Shown in pieces: positions 40,113-46,276 of a stretch of DNA of 52,840 bases (position 1 is the first letter of the stretch; every line of letters starts with the position of its first letter). The notes under the pieces are model-generated. The model did not search any database and was not told where the DNA came from. It worked only from the letters and a program-made list of their open reading frames with translations. Source of the DNA: a virus; the IMG/VR virus record IMGVR_UViG_3300020202_000091, positions 1-52,840 of that record; one strand, given 5' to 3'. The position numbers and the translations under genes are program-made.

Positions 40113-40527
40113 GCAATTTGTTGGCTCGATACGTCACTGGCTCTAAATGCTTTGGGTTGACACAGGATTTATTTCGACACAAGTGGTCTATTATTAACCC
40201 AGGTGGTATCGCCCCAAACGCACGCTCGTAATAAACTCTGTGGGCGAGTTTTGGCGCTTTTCTTGCAGCACCCTCAATTTCAACAAGAACCCTTCCATAG
40301 CCGTCTGGAAACTTTGCGTGTAGCCAATTCCAGCAACCATTTTTTACGACCTTATACTGCGGATCGTTTCTTACAGACCAATGCCCACGCCTAAATTTGT
40401 AATGTTTAACAACGGTTTTATATGCTTTTATGATTTTTGTGGGCTTTCCACATCCGCACAAACACATGCCGCTGGGGTTTTCATCTACCATTGCGCTTTT
40501 TGACAGAAACGGGCGACCCAATTTCAC
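40036..40527 (-). CDS. free-standing HNH endonuclease
   Basis: A 163-residue protein starting with GTG. It has an N-terminal CLCGCGKPTK knuckle, then GCWNWLHAKFPDGYGRV, KLAHRVYYERAFGAIP and IIDHLCRNKSCVNPKHLEPV, the HNH_3 homing-endonuclease pattern with the catalytic His and zinc cysteines in place. It overlaps genes on both sides, consistent with insertion of a mobile endonuclease. Confidence 0.8.
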   Translation of the reverse strand: MKLGRPFLSKSAMVDENPSGMCLCGCGKPTKIIKAYKTVVKHYKFRRGHWSVRNDPQYKVVKNGCWNWLHAKFPDGYGRVLVEIEGAARKAPKLAHRVYYERAFGAIPPGLIIDHLCRNKSCVNPKHLEPVTYRANKLRGISCGPNKEKEKAVKKWRAILLAG

Positions 40528-40742
40528 GGAACCACCACCTGACTCGGAGAGTCTTGAACACCTTTGCCGTAAGAATACGGCCTTAGCCTAGACTCCGAAA
40601 AATCACCCGTATGGCTCTGCAAGTGATCGAACATCGCTATCCTAAAATCTATCCGTAGGAATATCTCTGACATACCCCACCTATCATGTCTAATTACCCA
40701 TTCGTGACGGCAAATCGGGCATTGGGAGCGCATCTCTTTCAT
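40524..40742 (-). CDS. zinc-binding small protein
   Basis: A 72-residue protein. The ATG at 40742 overlaps the upstream stop (ATGA) and is preferred over 40775. The pattern CPICRHEW then FDHLQSHTGDF gives a C-x2-C...H-x3-H zinc site. A CTAG motif lies inside the coding region near codon 52. Function unknown. Confidence 0.55.
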   Translation of the reverse strand: MKEMRSQCPICRHEWVIRHDRWGMSEIFLRIDFRIAMFDHLQSHTGDFSESRLRPYSYGKGVQDSPSQVVVP

Positions 40743-41173
40743 GGTTTTAAAATCTCTTCGCATTTTTCGTACCAAAACTTTCCTAGTTCCCTAAGACGTT
40801 CGTTGTCCTCTCTCAATGATTCAAGCTCACACTCCAAACCATCCAAATCTCTGATCGCATCATCGGCGGCATCGACGGCATAAGATACTTCGCAGTTTTC
40901 GCAATCGCACTCTCTTGCTTTTTTAGCGGACTCACAATTATCAATAGCCGAGTTTATATACTTGATTACCTTGTCTATGGCCGAGCATGTGGTTTCTGGT
41001 ATTTTTCCAGCTTCTTCTTTCCACTTTTGCATTAAAACGGCGTTTGGTGTGCAGCCGGGCTGTCTTTCAAAGAGTTTTCCATTGTCAAAGTATTCAGGGA
41101 ACGATTCTTTAAGATAGCCACCAAACCAATCAATAGCTTCTTTCAACTCCTTATCAGCAACCGCATCACTCAC
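40739..41173 (-). CDS. Cys-containing coiled-coil protein
   Basis: A 144-residue acidic protein starting with GTG. It contains a Cys cluster (CESAKKARECDCENC) followed by a long coiled coil (LDGLECELESLREDNERLRE). The first part (KELKEAIDWFGGYLKESFPE) is helical. It overlaps neighbours by 4 bases on both sides. Function unknown. Confidence 0.55.
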   Translation of the reverse strand: MSDAVADKELKEAIDWFGGYLKESFPEYFDNGKLFERQPGCTPNAVLMQKWKEEAGKIPETTCSAIDKVIKYINSAIDNCESAKKARECDCENCEVSYAVDAADDAIRDLDGLECELESLREDNERLRELGKFWYEKCEEILKP

Positions 41174-41298
41174 CGGTCTTGCTCCCCATCCATCATTTCA
41201 TCCGCTTTACAAAGAAGGTCGTTCTCAATGTCTCTGTATTCCATTTCTTCTTTGTTTTCATACTCGTATTGGGCGCGGCGGAAGCCTTTGGGGTCCAT
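41170..41298 (-). CDS. 42-residue acidic microprotein
   Basis: An ORF that closes the gap between two coupled genes: ATG overlaps the previous TAA (TAATG) and its TGA overlaps the next GTG. It is helical and acidic (YEYENKEEMEYRDIENDLL). Function unknown. Confidence 0.5.
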   Translation of the reverse strand: MDPKGFRRAQYEYENKEEMEYRDIENDLLCKADEMMDGEQDR

Positions 41299-41528
41299 TA
41301 TTTTTCTCTTTCCGCGATCATGGCGTCGGCCAGTGAATAGGCAACGTTTGCATACATGTCGCCATTTATGACAACAGACAAATCATCGAGTTTTCGGACA
41401 ATGAGGCCTTGTAATGCATGTGCCGCAAAGTAGTCACGGAGTGACATGCCTGGATGTCCATTAGTTTCGTAGTCTCCGAGCCTGACTTTGTTGCTGCTTG
41501 GAAACGCTGGACCGCCACCATTTTTCAT
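41298..41528 (-). CDS. common small phage protein
   Basis: A 76-residue protein with GGGPAFPSSN, NGHPGMSLRDYFAAHALQGL and VAYSLADAMIAERE, a pattern seen in many temperate phages of diverse hosts (G-GPAFP...GMSLRDyFAAqALqG...AYxxADAMLxER). Function of the family is unknown. Starts at the ATGA overlap. Confidence 0.7.
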   Translation of the reverse strand: MKNGGGPAFPSSNKVRLGDYETNGHPGMSLRDYFAAHALQGLIVRKLDDLSVVINGDMYANVAYSLADAMIAEREK

Positions 41529-41680
41529 ATTCTTGCCCCATGTTTTTGAACCAAGTGAATCTTCACCCTATTCAATTTTTCAGACGTAAAATCACAGTGT
41601 TTGCAGCAGAACGTAGACCCCTCTTCGCTGTGATGGGCGATATAGTCTTTTGAGGTTGTTACACCAAAAGCCTTTTTCAC
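41525..41680 (-). CDS. 51-residue C2H2 zinc-finger microprotein
   Basis: An ORF starting with GTG in a GTGA overlap. It holds CKHCDFTSEKLNRVKIHLVQ followed by KH: C-x2-C-x12-H-x4-H, a canonical C2H2 finger spacing that is uncommon in bacteria and phages. A basic N-terminus precedes it. It may bind DNA or RNA. Confidence 0.65.
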   Translation of the reverse strand: MKKAFGVTTSKDYIAHHSEEGSTFCCKHCDFTSEKLNRVKIHLVQKHGARI

Positions 41681-41937
41681 ATGCCCTCCGATTTACGATT
41701 CTCGTTCTTTGCACTAGACAAAAACAAAACCCTCCACTCCCTATAGCACTCAGGGCTTATATGATCCGTCACGTTCAGAATCCCCCTATGCTCCGGCCCT
41801 CTCTTGGTATAGGAGCAGTCCTCGGCATGAACAATCGTTGGTGGGATTGCAATATATCCAACCTTGTTATTGACATCCCTAACCTCCATCTTGTTCTTAA
41901 TGAACCCGCAACAAACGATAATCAGGTCTTTGGTCAT
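41677..41937 (-). CDS. small protein of unknown function
   Basis: An 86-residue protein from the ATG at 41937, which overlaps the upstream stop. It has LIIVCCGFIKNKMEVRDVNN and VGYIAIPPTIVHAEDCSY; scattered Cys and His could form a metal site. A CTAG motif overlaps its last codons. No family recognised. Confidence 0.5.
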   Translation of the reverse strand: MTKDLIIVCCGFIKNKMEVRDVNNKVGYIAIPPTIVHAEDCSYTKRGPEHRGILNVTDHISPECYREWRVLFLSSAKNENRKSEGM

Positions 41938-42101
41938 TGTTCTACCCAAATTCCCCAACCATCTTTTTTATAGCCAGCATCTAAATACAGTTTTGTTGTC
42001 TCTATATTTTCTTCTTTCCTAATTTCTTCGCATAACACAAGACCCCAACAAATTGCTGCGATAAATCCGACGTACATAAAGGCTTCTGCTACTTGCTTCA
42101 T
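41934..42101 (-). CDS. 55-residue single-pass membrane protein
   Basis: An ORF with one hydrophobic segment (FMYVGFIAAICWGLVL) and a polar tail ending GWGIWVEQ. ATG overlaps the upstream TGA and its TGA overlaps the next ATG. Located just downstream of the 3D-domain lysis candidate, so a holin or spanin-like role is possible. Confidence 0.5.
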   Translation of the reverse strand: MKQVAEAFMYVGFIAAICWGLVLCEEIRKEENIETTKLYLDAGYKKDGWGIWVEQ

Positions 42102-42373
42102 TTCCCCTTGTCCTTAAGTGAGCGGATGGCTTTGGCCGTTTCCTCAATTTTTGATACTGTGTAGGCTGCTCTTGCCTCCATCTCCGCTATTGCGTGAGCA
42201 TCGGCAACCCTTGCCGCCTCTTCCAACGCCTCTATGCGTTCTTGGTCGAGGAGTTGACGTATTTCTTCAATAGCTAATTGACGCCTTTTTAAACACGTTA
42301 GATCAGTGGTGTCCTTTCCAACCCTCCACCACTTACAAAAATCCTTCGCCTTCTCCAATGATGAGTTGGTCAT
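42098..42373 (-). CDS. helical protein of a common phage type
   Basis: A 91-residue helical protein (LKRRQLAIEEIRQLLDQERI, ALEEAARVADAHAIAEMEAR) with the pattern of small phage proteins often found near early or lysis genes. The CTAG motif CACTAGACCAAAA runs straight into its ATG and also encodes the end of the upstream gene. Function unknown. Confidence 0.55.
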   Translation of the reverse strand: MTNSSLEKAKDFCKWWRVGKDTTDLTCLKRRQLAIEEIRQLLDQERIEALEEAARVADAHAIAEMEARAAYTVSKIEETAKAIRSLKDKGK

Positions 42374-42906
42374 TTTTGGTCTAGTGATGCCAAAGGTTTC
42401 ATAATTTCAACTGGCAGATACCGCACCCCGAATTTCTTGGCCTCCAAATGCGAAGGAAAGAAAATGTCGATGTGTTTAATTGGGTTTTTATTTGAGCCAA
42501 ATTGAGACACGGCCCCGCGATCTTCAACGGTGTATGTATGGCCGTTTATATTGACTTTGGTTCCGAACGGAAGCCAGTTACAGGCTATGGTGTGATTTGG
42601 ACGGGCTTTTTTATTGGAGGCTGTGATACCGTCTGATTTGCCGCAGCATTTTACGCATGGGCAATAGGCGGTGATTTTAAAGATGCTGGCGGCAGGATTT
42701 TTACCTGCACAGTTTAATGTCCCTGTTGGACACCAGGAGTTATTGAAGTGGGCGGGCCTGATCCCATGTTCACCATTTCTCAGCGGGTTCATCCCGCCAC
42801 GCCAGTAAACTTTAGAATAGGAAAATACCCTCTGTTGGGCTAGACAAAAAAGCCCAAAAAACAGTGCACTTAATAGGAATAGTGCTGTCCAACTTCCCCG
42901 CCTCAC
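42370..42906 (-). CDS. 3D-domain cell-wall hydrolase candidate (possible endolysin)
   Basis: A 178-residue protein starting with GTG; GGAGG precedes it. An N-terminal hydrophobic segment (SWTALFLLSALFFGLFCLA) could be a signal-anchor. The C-terminal domain has ITAYCPCVKCCGKSDGITAS, LPFGTKVNINGHTYTVEDRG and HIDIFFPSHLEAKKFG, matching the 3D domain of lytic transglycosylase-like and Rpf-associated wall proteins. The first of the three Asp appears replaced. It sits 60 bases after an attenuator-like RNA, so its expression may be conditional. Alternative: a surface-remodelling enzyme rather than endolysin. Confidence 0.65.
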   Translation of the reverse strand: MRRGSWTALFLLSALFFGLFCLAQQRVFSYSKVYWRGGMNPLRNGEHGIRPAHFNNSWCPTGTLNCAGKNPAASIFKITAYCPCVKCCGKSDGITASNKKARPNHTIACNWLPFGTKVNINGHTYTVEDRGAVSQFGSNKNPIKHIDIFFPSHLEAKKFGVRYLPVEIMKPLASLDQK

Positions 42907-42966
42907 TTCTACCTCCGAAATAAAGAAGCCCCAATCTCAAGCCGTTAGGCCTAAAATCAGGGCATT

Positions 42967-43001
42967 AAAAACCCCGACTCGGCCTTTCGGCCTCATCAGG
43001 G
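42967..43001 (-). terminator. intrinsic terminator of the attenuator-like RNA
   Basis: Minus strand: CCCTGA-TGA-GGCC, GAAA loop, GGCC-GAG-TCGGGG, then TTTTT. GGCC/GGCC and CCCTGA/TCGGGG pair with one U-G wobble, and the central TGA/GAG can form sheared G-A pairs. It stands about 60 bases before the 3D-domain gene start. Confidence 0.75.
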
Positions 43002-43205
43002 CTTATCTTTACTTCGTTAGCTTGCCAAACCTACGGAGAGTCTGGGATTCGTAGGTAGGGTAAAACTAAGAAGTATAGACTTGCCCTGACGAGGTACTAA
43101 AAGCACCCACGGCAGCCGGAACAAGGGCTCTGACACCCAGGTGGGAAAATGCGCCACCGTGGGGCGACGACTTGGAAAAGGTTTTGTCAGAGTTTTGTTC
43201 CGTTT
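42967..43205 (-). ncRNA. candidate attenuator/structured leader RNA
   Basis: A 240-base gene-free region between the integrase stop and the 3D-domain gene. Stem A (43117-43124 with 43195-43202, 8 pairs) stacks on stem B (43128-43135 with 43185-43192, 8 pairs). Stem C pairs 43083-43094 with 42991-43002 (12 pairs). The inner CCTACG/CGTAGG hairpin sits within stem C. Stem C and the terminator use the same bases, giving a terminator/antiterminator choice. On the minus strand the imperfect positions are G-U wobbles; on the plus strand they are A-C mismatches, which assigns the strand. A partial ligand-like resemblance was checked and not accepted. Confidence 0.65.
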
Positions 43206-43234
43206 TCATAGGTGACTATTTTTTAACATTTCTC

Positions 43235-44161
43235 CTATTTGTTGTCAACAAGCATTTTTTGTCCCAAAGCATCTATCATTTTCACAAGCTTTTTCCCATG
43301 GAGATGCGTGTAGTGATTCGTCATGCCGGGATCTTTGTGCCTAGCAAATTGCATTCCTTGAATTTGGCCAAACTCCTCTACAATCTTCGAAGTTGCCGTG
43401 TGCCTGAGTTTATGCGGGTTCACCCTGAATCCAACTTTTTTTGATACGGCGCGGAATCTCTCTCTCACAGAATGCTCGTTTAGTTTTGTGCCGGTTCTGT
43501 TGCAAAAAAGATATTCGGATTTCACACGACGAGCCGCAAGCCATGTTATTAGATAGTCCTTCGTCGAAAGACTGATCGGCGCTCTGTGAAATTCATCTGT
43601 TTTTTTGATGTATACCTTGACGGTCCTCTCCTCGAAATTAATGTCCGATATTTTGACCGAGCATACCTGAGATACGCGAAGGCCGGTATCCATAAGGAAC
43701 CTTACAAGGACAAGATCACGAAATTCCAGCGTATCGCAACTATATAGGTATTGAACCTGCTCATCTGTTAGACATTCAGCCTCTTTTTTATATGGCCTTC
43801 TGAACGAGTTTTTCACGTATGGGTTTCTTTCTATTAGGAGCTCTTGCGCGGCCCACCTAAGATAGCAAGAGGCGGCTTGCCCGAGCCTAAACTGCATCCC
43901 CTCGCCGTTGTCGATGTGGCCGCCGTTCCAAATCTTCTTTCTTTTTTGTGAGGCGGCGATAACAGCCCTCTCTATCTCTGAGCCCCTATTTACATCTAGC
44001 ATTGAATGGCCGAGCTCTTCTTCTATCTTCTCTATGAAACGTTCGTTTTTTCTTACTACCTCAGGAGCCATGCGCCTTAGATCCCTCAAGTATTGAAGGT
44101 AGTTTTTTAAAGCTGTTTCTTTTGTTACAAACGGTTGCGTGGCCGGGTTTATTTCGGTCAT
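43235..44161 (-). CDS. tyrosine recombinase (integrase)
   Basis: A 308-residue site-specific recombinase. The N-terminal part is a SAM-like core-binding domain (ALKNYLQYLRDLRRMAPEVV). Catalytic positions are Arg162 (TGLRVSQV), a beta-hairpin Lys near 187-188, H250-x2-R253 (HKLRHTA), His275 and the nucleophile Tyr284 (TNHYTHL). It would integrate the genome at a host attachment site. The start has no good Shine-Dalgarno and a short leader, and a perfect palindrome lies just upstream, suggesting tight control. attP was not identified. Confidence 0.9.
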   Translation of the reverse strand: MTEINPATQPFVTKETALKNYLQYLRDLRRMAPEVVRKNERFIEKIEEELGHSMLDVNRGSEIERAVIAASQKRKKIWNGGHIDNGEGMQFRLGQAASCYLRWAAQELLIERNPYVKNSFRRPYKKEAECLTDEQVQYLYSCDTLEFRDLVLVRFLMDTGLRVSQVCSVKISDINFEERTVKVYIKKTDEFHRAPISLSTKDYLITWLAARRVKSEYLFCNRTGTKLNEHSVRERFRAVSKKVGFRVNPHKLRHTATSKIVEEFGQIQGMQFARHKDPGMTNHYTHLHGKKLVKMIDALGQKMLVDNK

Positions 44162-44177
44162 AATAGTTAATTATTAT

Positions 44178-44199
44178 AAGATTAAAAAATTTTAATCTT
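44178..44199. promoter_or_regulatory. perfect palindrome over the integrase promoter
   Basis: AAGATTAAAA and TTTTAATCTT are perfect inverted 10-base arms around AA. A TATAAT (44173-44178, minus strand) abuts it and lies 12 bases before the integrase ATG; no good -35 box is present. This fits an operator or a site for an activator or excision factor. An intrinsic terminator is less likely because there are few G-C pairs. Confidence 0.6.
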
Positions 44200-44268
44200 C
44201 TGATGTTATTCCCCCGGTTTCCGTCCTAATTCCACCTTTTCTTTATGTCTTTTAAGCATAAACATCAG

Positions 44269-44394
44269 CTATGACTTTTTAAATAGTTCCTCTACGTCTA
44301 GTGTAAACTTTAGCTTCCGTGGTTCAGTATGGCATTTGCAATAACAGTTGATTTCTTCGTGGTCCACCGTAAGACAGCCTTCTGCGTGTTTCAT
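44269..44394 (-). CDS. 41-residue Cys/His-rich microprotein
   Basis: The ORF has CLTVDHEEINCYCKCH, several Cys and His that could hold zinc, and an acidic-basic tail. Its ATG overlaps the upstream TGA (ATGA). A CTAG motif lies inside the coding region. Function unknown. Confidence 0.5.
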   Translation of the reverse strand: MKHAEGCLTVDHEEINCYCKCHTEPRKLKFTLDVEELFKKS

Positions 44395-44558
44395 AATGCC
44401 TTTCTGATCTTTTTTGGTCTAGTGGTACAACGGCTTCTTTTTTCGCACGGCACGCATCGAACACGCTTTCCTTTGAAATCGCCGCTGTCGTAGGCAATCG
44501 TCGCGCCGCATTTGCAATGCCCAACCACAATCCGTTTATTCAAAATGTCTTTTTTCAT
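44391..44558 (-). CDS. 55-residue zinc-ribbon microprotein
   Basis: The ORF has HCKCGATIAYDSGDFKGKRV and CVPCEKRSRC, a CxC...CxxC zinc-ribbon layout with a basic end (TTRPKKIRKAL). A CTAG motif encodes the TTRPKK stretch. It starts one base after an 8-codon leader (MSSVDTRI) that itself begins in a motif. Confidence 0.6.
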   Translation of the reverse strand: MKKDILNKRIVVGHCKCGATIAYDSGDFKGKRVRCVPCEKRSRCTTRPKKIRKAL

Positions 44559-44584
44559 TTAGATTCTCGTATCAACACTAGACA

Positions 44585-44857
44585 TTACGCCTCTACTGAT
44601 TTAATGGCTTCTTTGATAATATTAATTTCTTCTGAATAACCTTTTTCAGCATTTCCACCAACATCATCAATTAGATGGCCCATTGCTTCGAGAGCTACTT
44701 TGCACGCCTCTAAGAGCTTGTAATGGTTGTTTACGGCTTTTACAATCAGTTCTGCGTTTGCGCGATCTTCTTTATCGCGATTAAAGCAGCAATCAGCAAT
44801 ACCACATACTTCATTTCCATTAGCCTTCCACGGAAGCTGTGTATGAGAGGGTTTCAT
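44585..44857 (-). CDS. common small phage protein
   Basis: A 90-residue protein with HTQLPWKANGNEVCGIADCC and RANAELIVKAVNNHYKLLEA then CKVAL, the pattern of a phage protein family seen in many temperate phages (PWxx...IA...ANAxLIxxApxLLEAcK). Function unknown. A CTAG motif lies 3 bases before the ATG. Confidence 0.65.
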   Translation of the reverse strand: MKPSHTQLPWKANGNEVCGIADCCFNRDKEDRANAELIVKAVNNHYKLLEACKVALEAMGHLIDDVGGNAEKGYSEEINIIKEAIKSVEA

Positions 44858-44862
44858 TTAGT

Positions 44863-45006
44863 CTAGTGTTTCTCCGGTTTTCTTTGCTCTTTCGGTGGTA
44901 TTGGATTCAACGTTTTTCCGCAGTTCAGGCACTGACCCCAATACGCCGATTGCACAGGCCCACACTTAGGACAAATCCACGTAGCAAAACTAGACACAGA
45001 GCCCAT
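44863..45006 (-). CDS. 47-residue zinc-ribbon microprotein
   Basis: MGSVSSFATWICPKCGPVQS followed by AYWGQCLNCGK gives two CxxC knuckles about 10 residues apart: a compact zinc ribbon. The start ATG overlaps the upstream stop. CTAG motifs lie at both ends: codons 5-6 and the TAG stop itself. Confidence 0.6.
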   Translation of the reverse strand: MGSVSSFATWICPKCGPVQSAYWGQCLNCGKTLNPIPPKEQRKPEKH

Positions 45007-45113
45007 CAGGACTTTCCTTCGGCCTTACATTCACCACAGGCTAGGGAGTGCTTAAGATCCCTATCCACGCTCTTTCCAAATAGAAGATAATAGCATCGTA
45101 GACACTTGCTCAT
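45006..45113 (-). CDS. 35-residue zinc-ribbon-like microprotein
   Basis: MSKCLRCYYLLFGKSVDRDL followed by KHSLACGECKAEGKS: two CxxC pairs about 20 residues apart. It overlaps both neighbours by one to four bases. Function unknown. Confidence 0.5.
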   Translation of the reverse strand: MSKCLRCYYLLFGKSVDRDLKHSLACGECKAEGKS

Positions 45114-45307
45114 TTACGGCCCTCCGCTTTGGAGATTAGCATTCCATCAATCCCAAGAAACTCCCTCATCGTAATATAAGTTCTAAAGTATCTATATTTC
45201 TGAAACCTTATCCCTTCTAGATGAGCCAAACGAAAGCAAAAAAAAGAGGTTAGCATGAGCATGATTCCAATGATGATTATAATTTTATTTACCGTTTCAA
45301 CGCTCAT
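45110..45307 (-). CDS. small single-pass membrane protein
   Basis: A 65-residue protein with one hydrophobic segment near the N-terminus (IIIIIGIMLMLTSFFCF) and a basic soluble tail (HLEGIRFQKYRYFRTYITMR). Starts at ATG 45307. Possible early membrane protein for exclusion; no family recognised. Confidence 0.55.
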   Translation of the reverse strand: MSVETVNKIIIIIGIMLMLTSFFCFRLAHLEGIRFQKYRYFRTYITMREFLGIDGMLISKAEGRK

Positions 45308-45308
45308 T

Positions 45309-45632
45309 CTACTTACCCCCTTTTCTTTTTGTCTGGGGGTGCTTTAGTTTTTCTTCGGCCTCAAACAGCCATTTCCAAGCCACGTTGGGGCTGCACGTAA
45401 TATCGCCATCTATCATGACCGCTCTTTCTTTGCGTAACAAGGTCCGTTCGATAACAACGCCGCCGCGCTTGCCTGATTCTATCAAAACGTCCTGGCTTTT
45501 GAGACTCATTGAGTGATGAATGCCTGTTCCTGGAATTGGCCCCGGCAATTTTGCAGACTCTTCTCTTGTAAGGATTTTCGGAGCCACATCAACCGTTGCC
45601 ATTTGTTCCACGTTTTTATCTCCACGTTTCAT
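45309..45632 (-). CDS. small protein of unknown function
   Basis: A 107-residue protein with helical and beta segments (ILTREESAKLPGPIPGTGIH, KSQDVLIESGKRGGVVIERT) and a basic end (KHPQTKRKGGK). The ATG is preceded within 7 bases by a CTAG motif (GTCTAGTGCAAAC). No motif recognised. Confidence 0.55.
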   Translation of the reverse strand: MKRGDKNVEQMATVDVAPKILTREESAKLPGPIPGTGIHHSMSLKSQDVLIESGKRGGVVIERTLLRKERAVMIDGDITCSPNVAWKWLFEAEEKLKHPQTKRKGGK

Positions 45633-45666
45633 GTTTGCACTAGACCCAAACCCTATTTAAGAGGGG

Positions 45667-45984
45667 TTATATACGAGGCTGTATCCTAGCACACTGATCT
45701 TTTATGTTCTTTTCTATGGCTTCAATGAGAGGGCGTAAGTTCTTATAAAGCCCCTCTAGATTAAATACATGGCTAATGCCTCTGAAATTGCCAAATATAT
45801 GAACCGTATGTTCTTCATAATCTCGGTTTGAATACCCATTCGAATCTTTAAAAGATATAAACCCATTTGCTGCGAAGTTCTCTAAATCTAGATCGTGTTG
45901 CGCTAGGACGGAAATTAGTTCTTCAATGCTGTCTGGCTCTTGCCCAGCCCACTTAGATCCGTTTGATTTAATCAGCGTTTTCAT
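45667..45984 (-). CDS. small protein of unknown function
   Basis: A 105-residue protein with an N-terminal LIKSNGSKWAGQEPDSIEEL helix region and a beta-rich HTVHIFGNFRGISHVFNLEG. GGGAGAGAG precedes the ATG. It is the first gene downstream of a near-consensus promoter and so is probably among the first proteins made after infection or induction. Confidence 0.6.
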   Translation of the reverse strand: MKTLIKSNGSKWAGQEPDSIEELISVLAQHDLDLENFAANGFISFKDSNGYSNRDYEEHTVHIFGNFRGISHVFNLEGLYKNLRPLIEAIEKNIKDQCARIQPRI

Positions 45985-46039
45985 CGTCTCTCTCCCTTGT
46001 TTTGTTTATCGTAAGCCAGTCTTGCCTTGATGATTCTAA

Positions 46040-46068
46040 TTGTATCATTATGAATCTTAGATGTCAAC
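46040..46068 (-). promoter_or_regulatory. near-consensus sigma70 promoter, leftward
   Basis: Minus strand TTGACA (46068-46063), 17-base spacer, TACAAT (46045-46040). The spacer and -10 box lie within an imperfect inverted repeat (GATTC...GAATC arms), suggesting an overlapping operator. It would drive 45984 and the leftward genes after it. Confidence 0.75.
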
Positions 46069-46087
46069 AAAAAAGAACTAGATATTT

Positions 46088-46237
46088 TTAACGATTAACG
46101 CCAGGCTTAAGTGTCTTTTCAAGTAGAAGTGCAAGCCACGTTGAAAGCGATCTGCGCTCACTTTGCGCGGCCATCTCTGCAAGGGCCTTTATCTCAGGCT
46201 CAACTCTCGTGATTATTGGGACCTTCTCTTTCTTCAT
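46088..46237 (-). CDS. ribbon-helix-helix (CopG/Arc-like) regulator
   Basis: A 49-residue protein with a short N-terminal strand (KVPIITRVEPEIKALAEMAA) followed by two helices, the second reading SERRSLSTWLALLLEKTL: the size and pattern of CopG/Arc/MetJ-like ribbon-helix-helix proteins. Its C-terminal codons lie 20 bases from the leftward promoter at 46040-46068. It is a candidate repressor of the early region and of itself; whether it binds the CTAG motif is inference. Confidence 0.65.
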   Translation of the reverse strand: MKKEKVPIITRVEPEIKALAEMAAQSERRSLSTWLALLLEKTLKPGVNR

Positions 46238-46247
46238 AATGAATAAG

Positions 46248-46276
46248 AGTGTAACACAATGATTTTTGAATTACAA
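46248..46276 (-). promoter_or_regulatory. promoter of the ribbon-helix-helix gene
   Basis: Minus strand TTGTAA (46276-46271), 17-base spacer, TACACT (46253-46248), ending 11 bases before the ATG. Each box matches four of six consensus positions. The short leader leaves little room for regulation other than at the promoter. Confidence 0.55.

Noticed and set aside
42967-43002. Hammerhead ribozyme core resemblance (CTGATGA followed by GGCC-GAAA-GGCC on the minus strand)
   Set aside because: The obligatory GAAA after stem II is replaced by GAGTC, and the same bases form an ordinary terminator stem followed by TTTTT.
43083-43110. c-di-GMP (GEMM) riboswitch resemblance around CAGGGCAAG
   Set aside because: Only the short CAGGGCAA string matches; the receptor loop and second conserved segment are absent.
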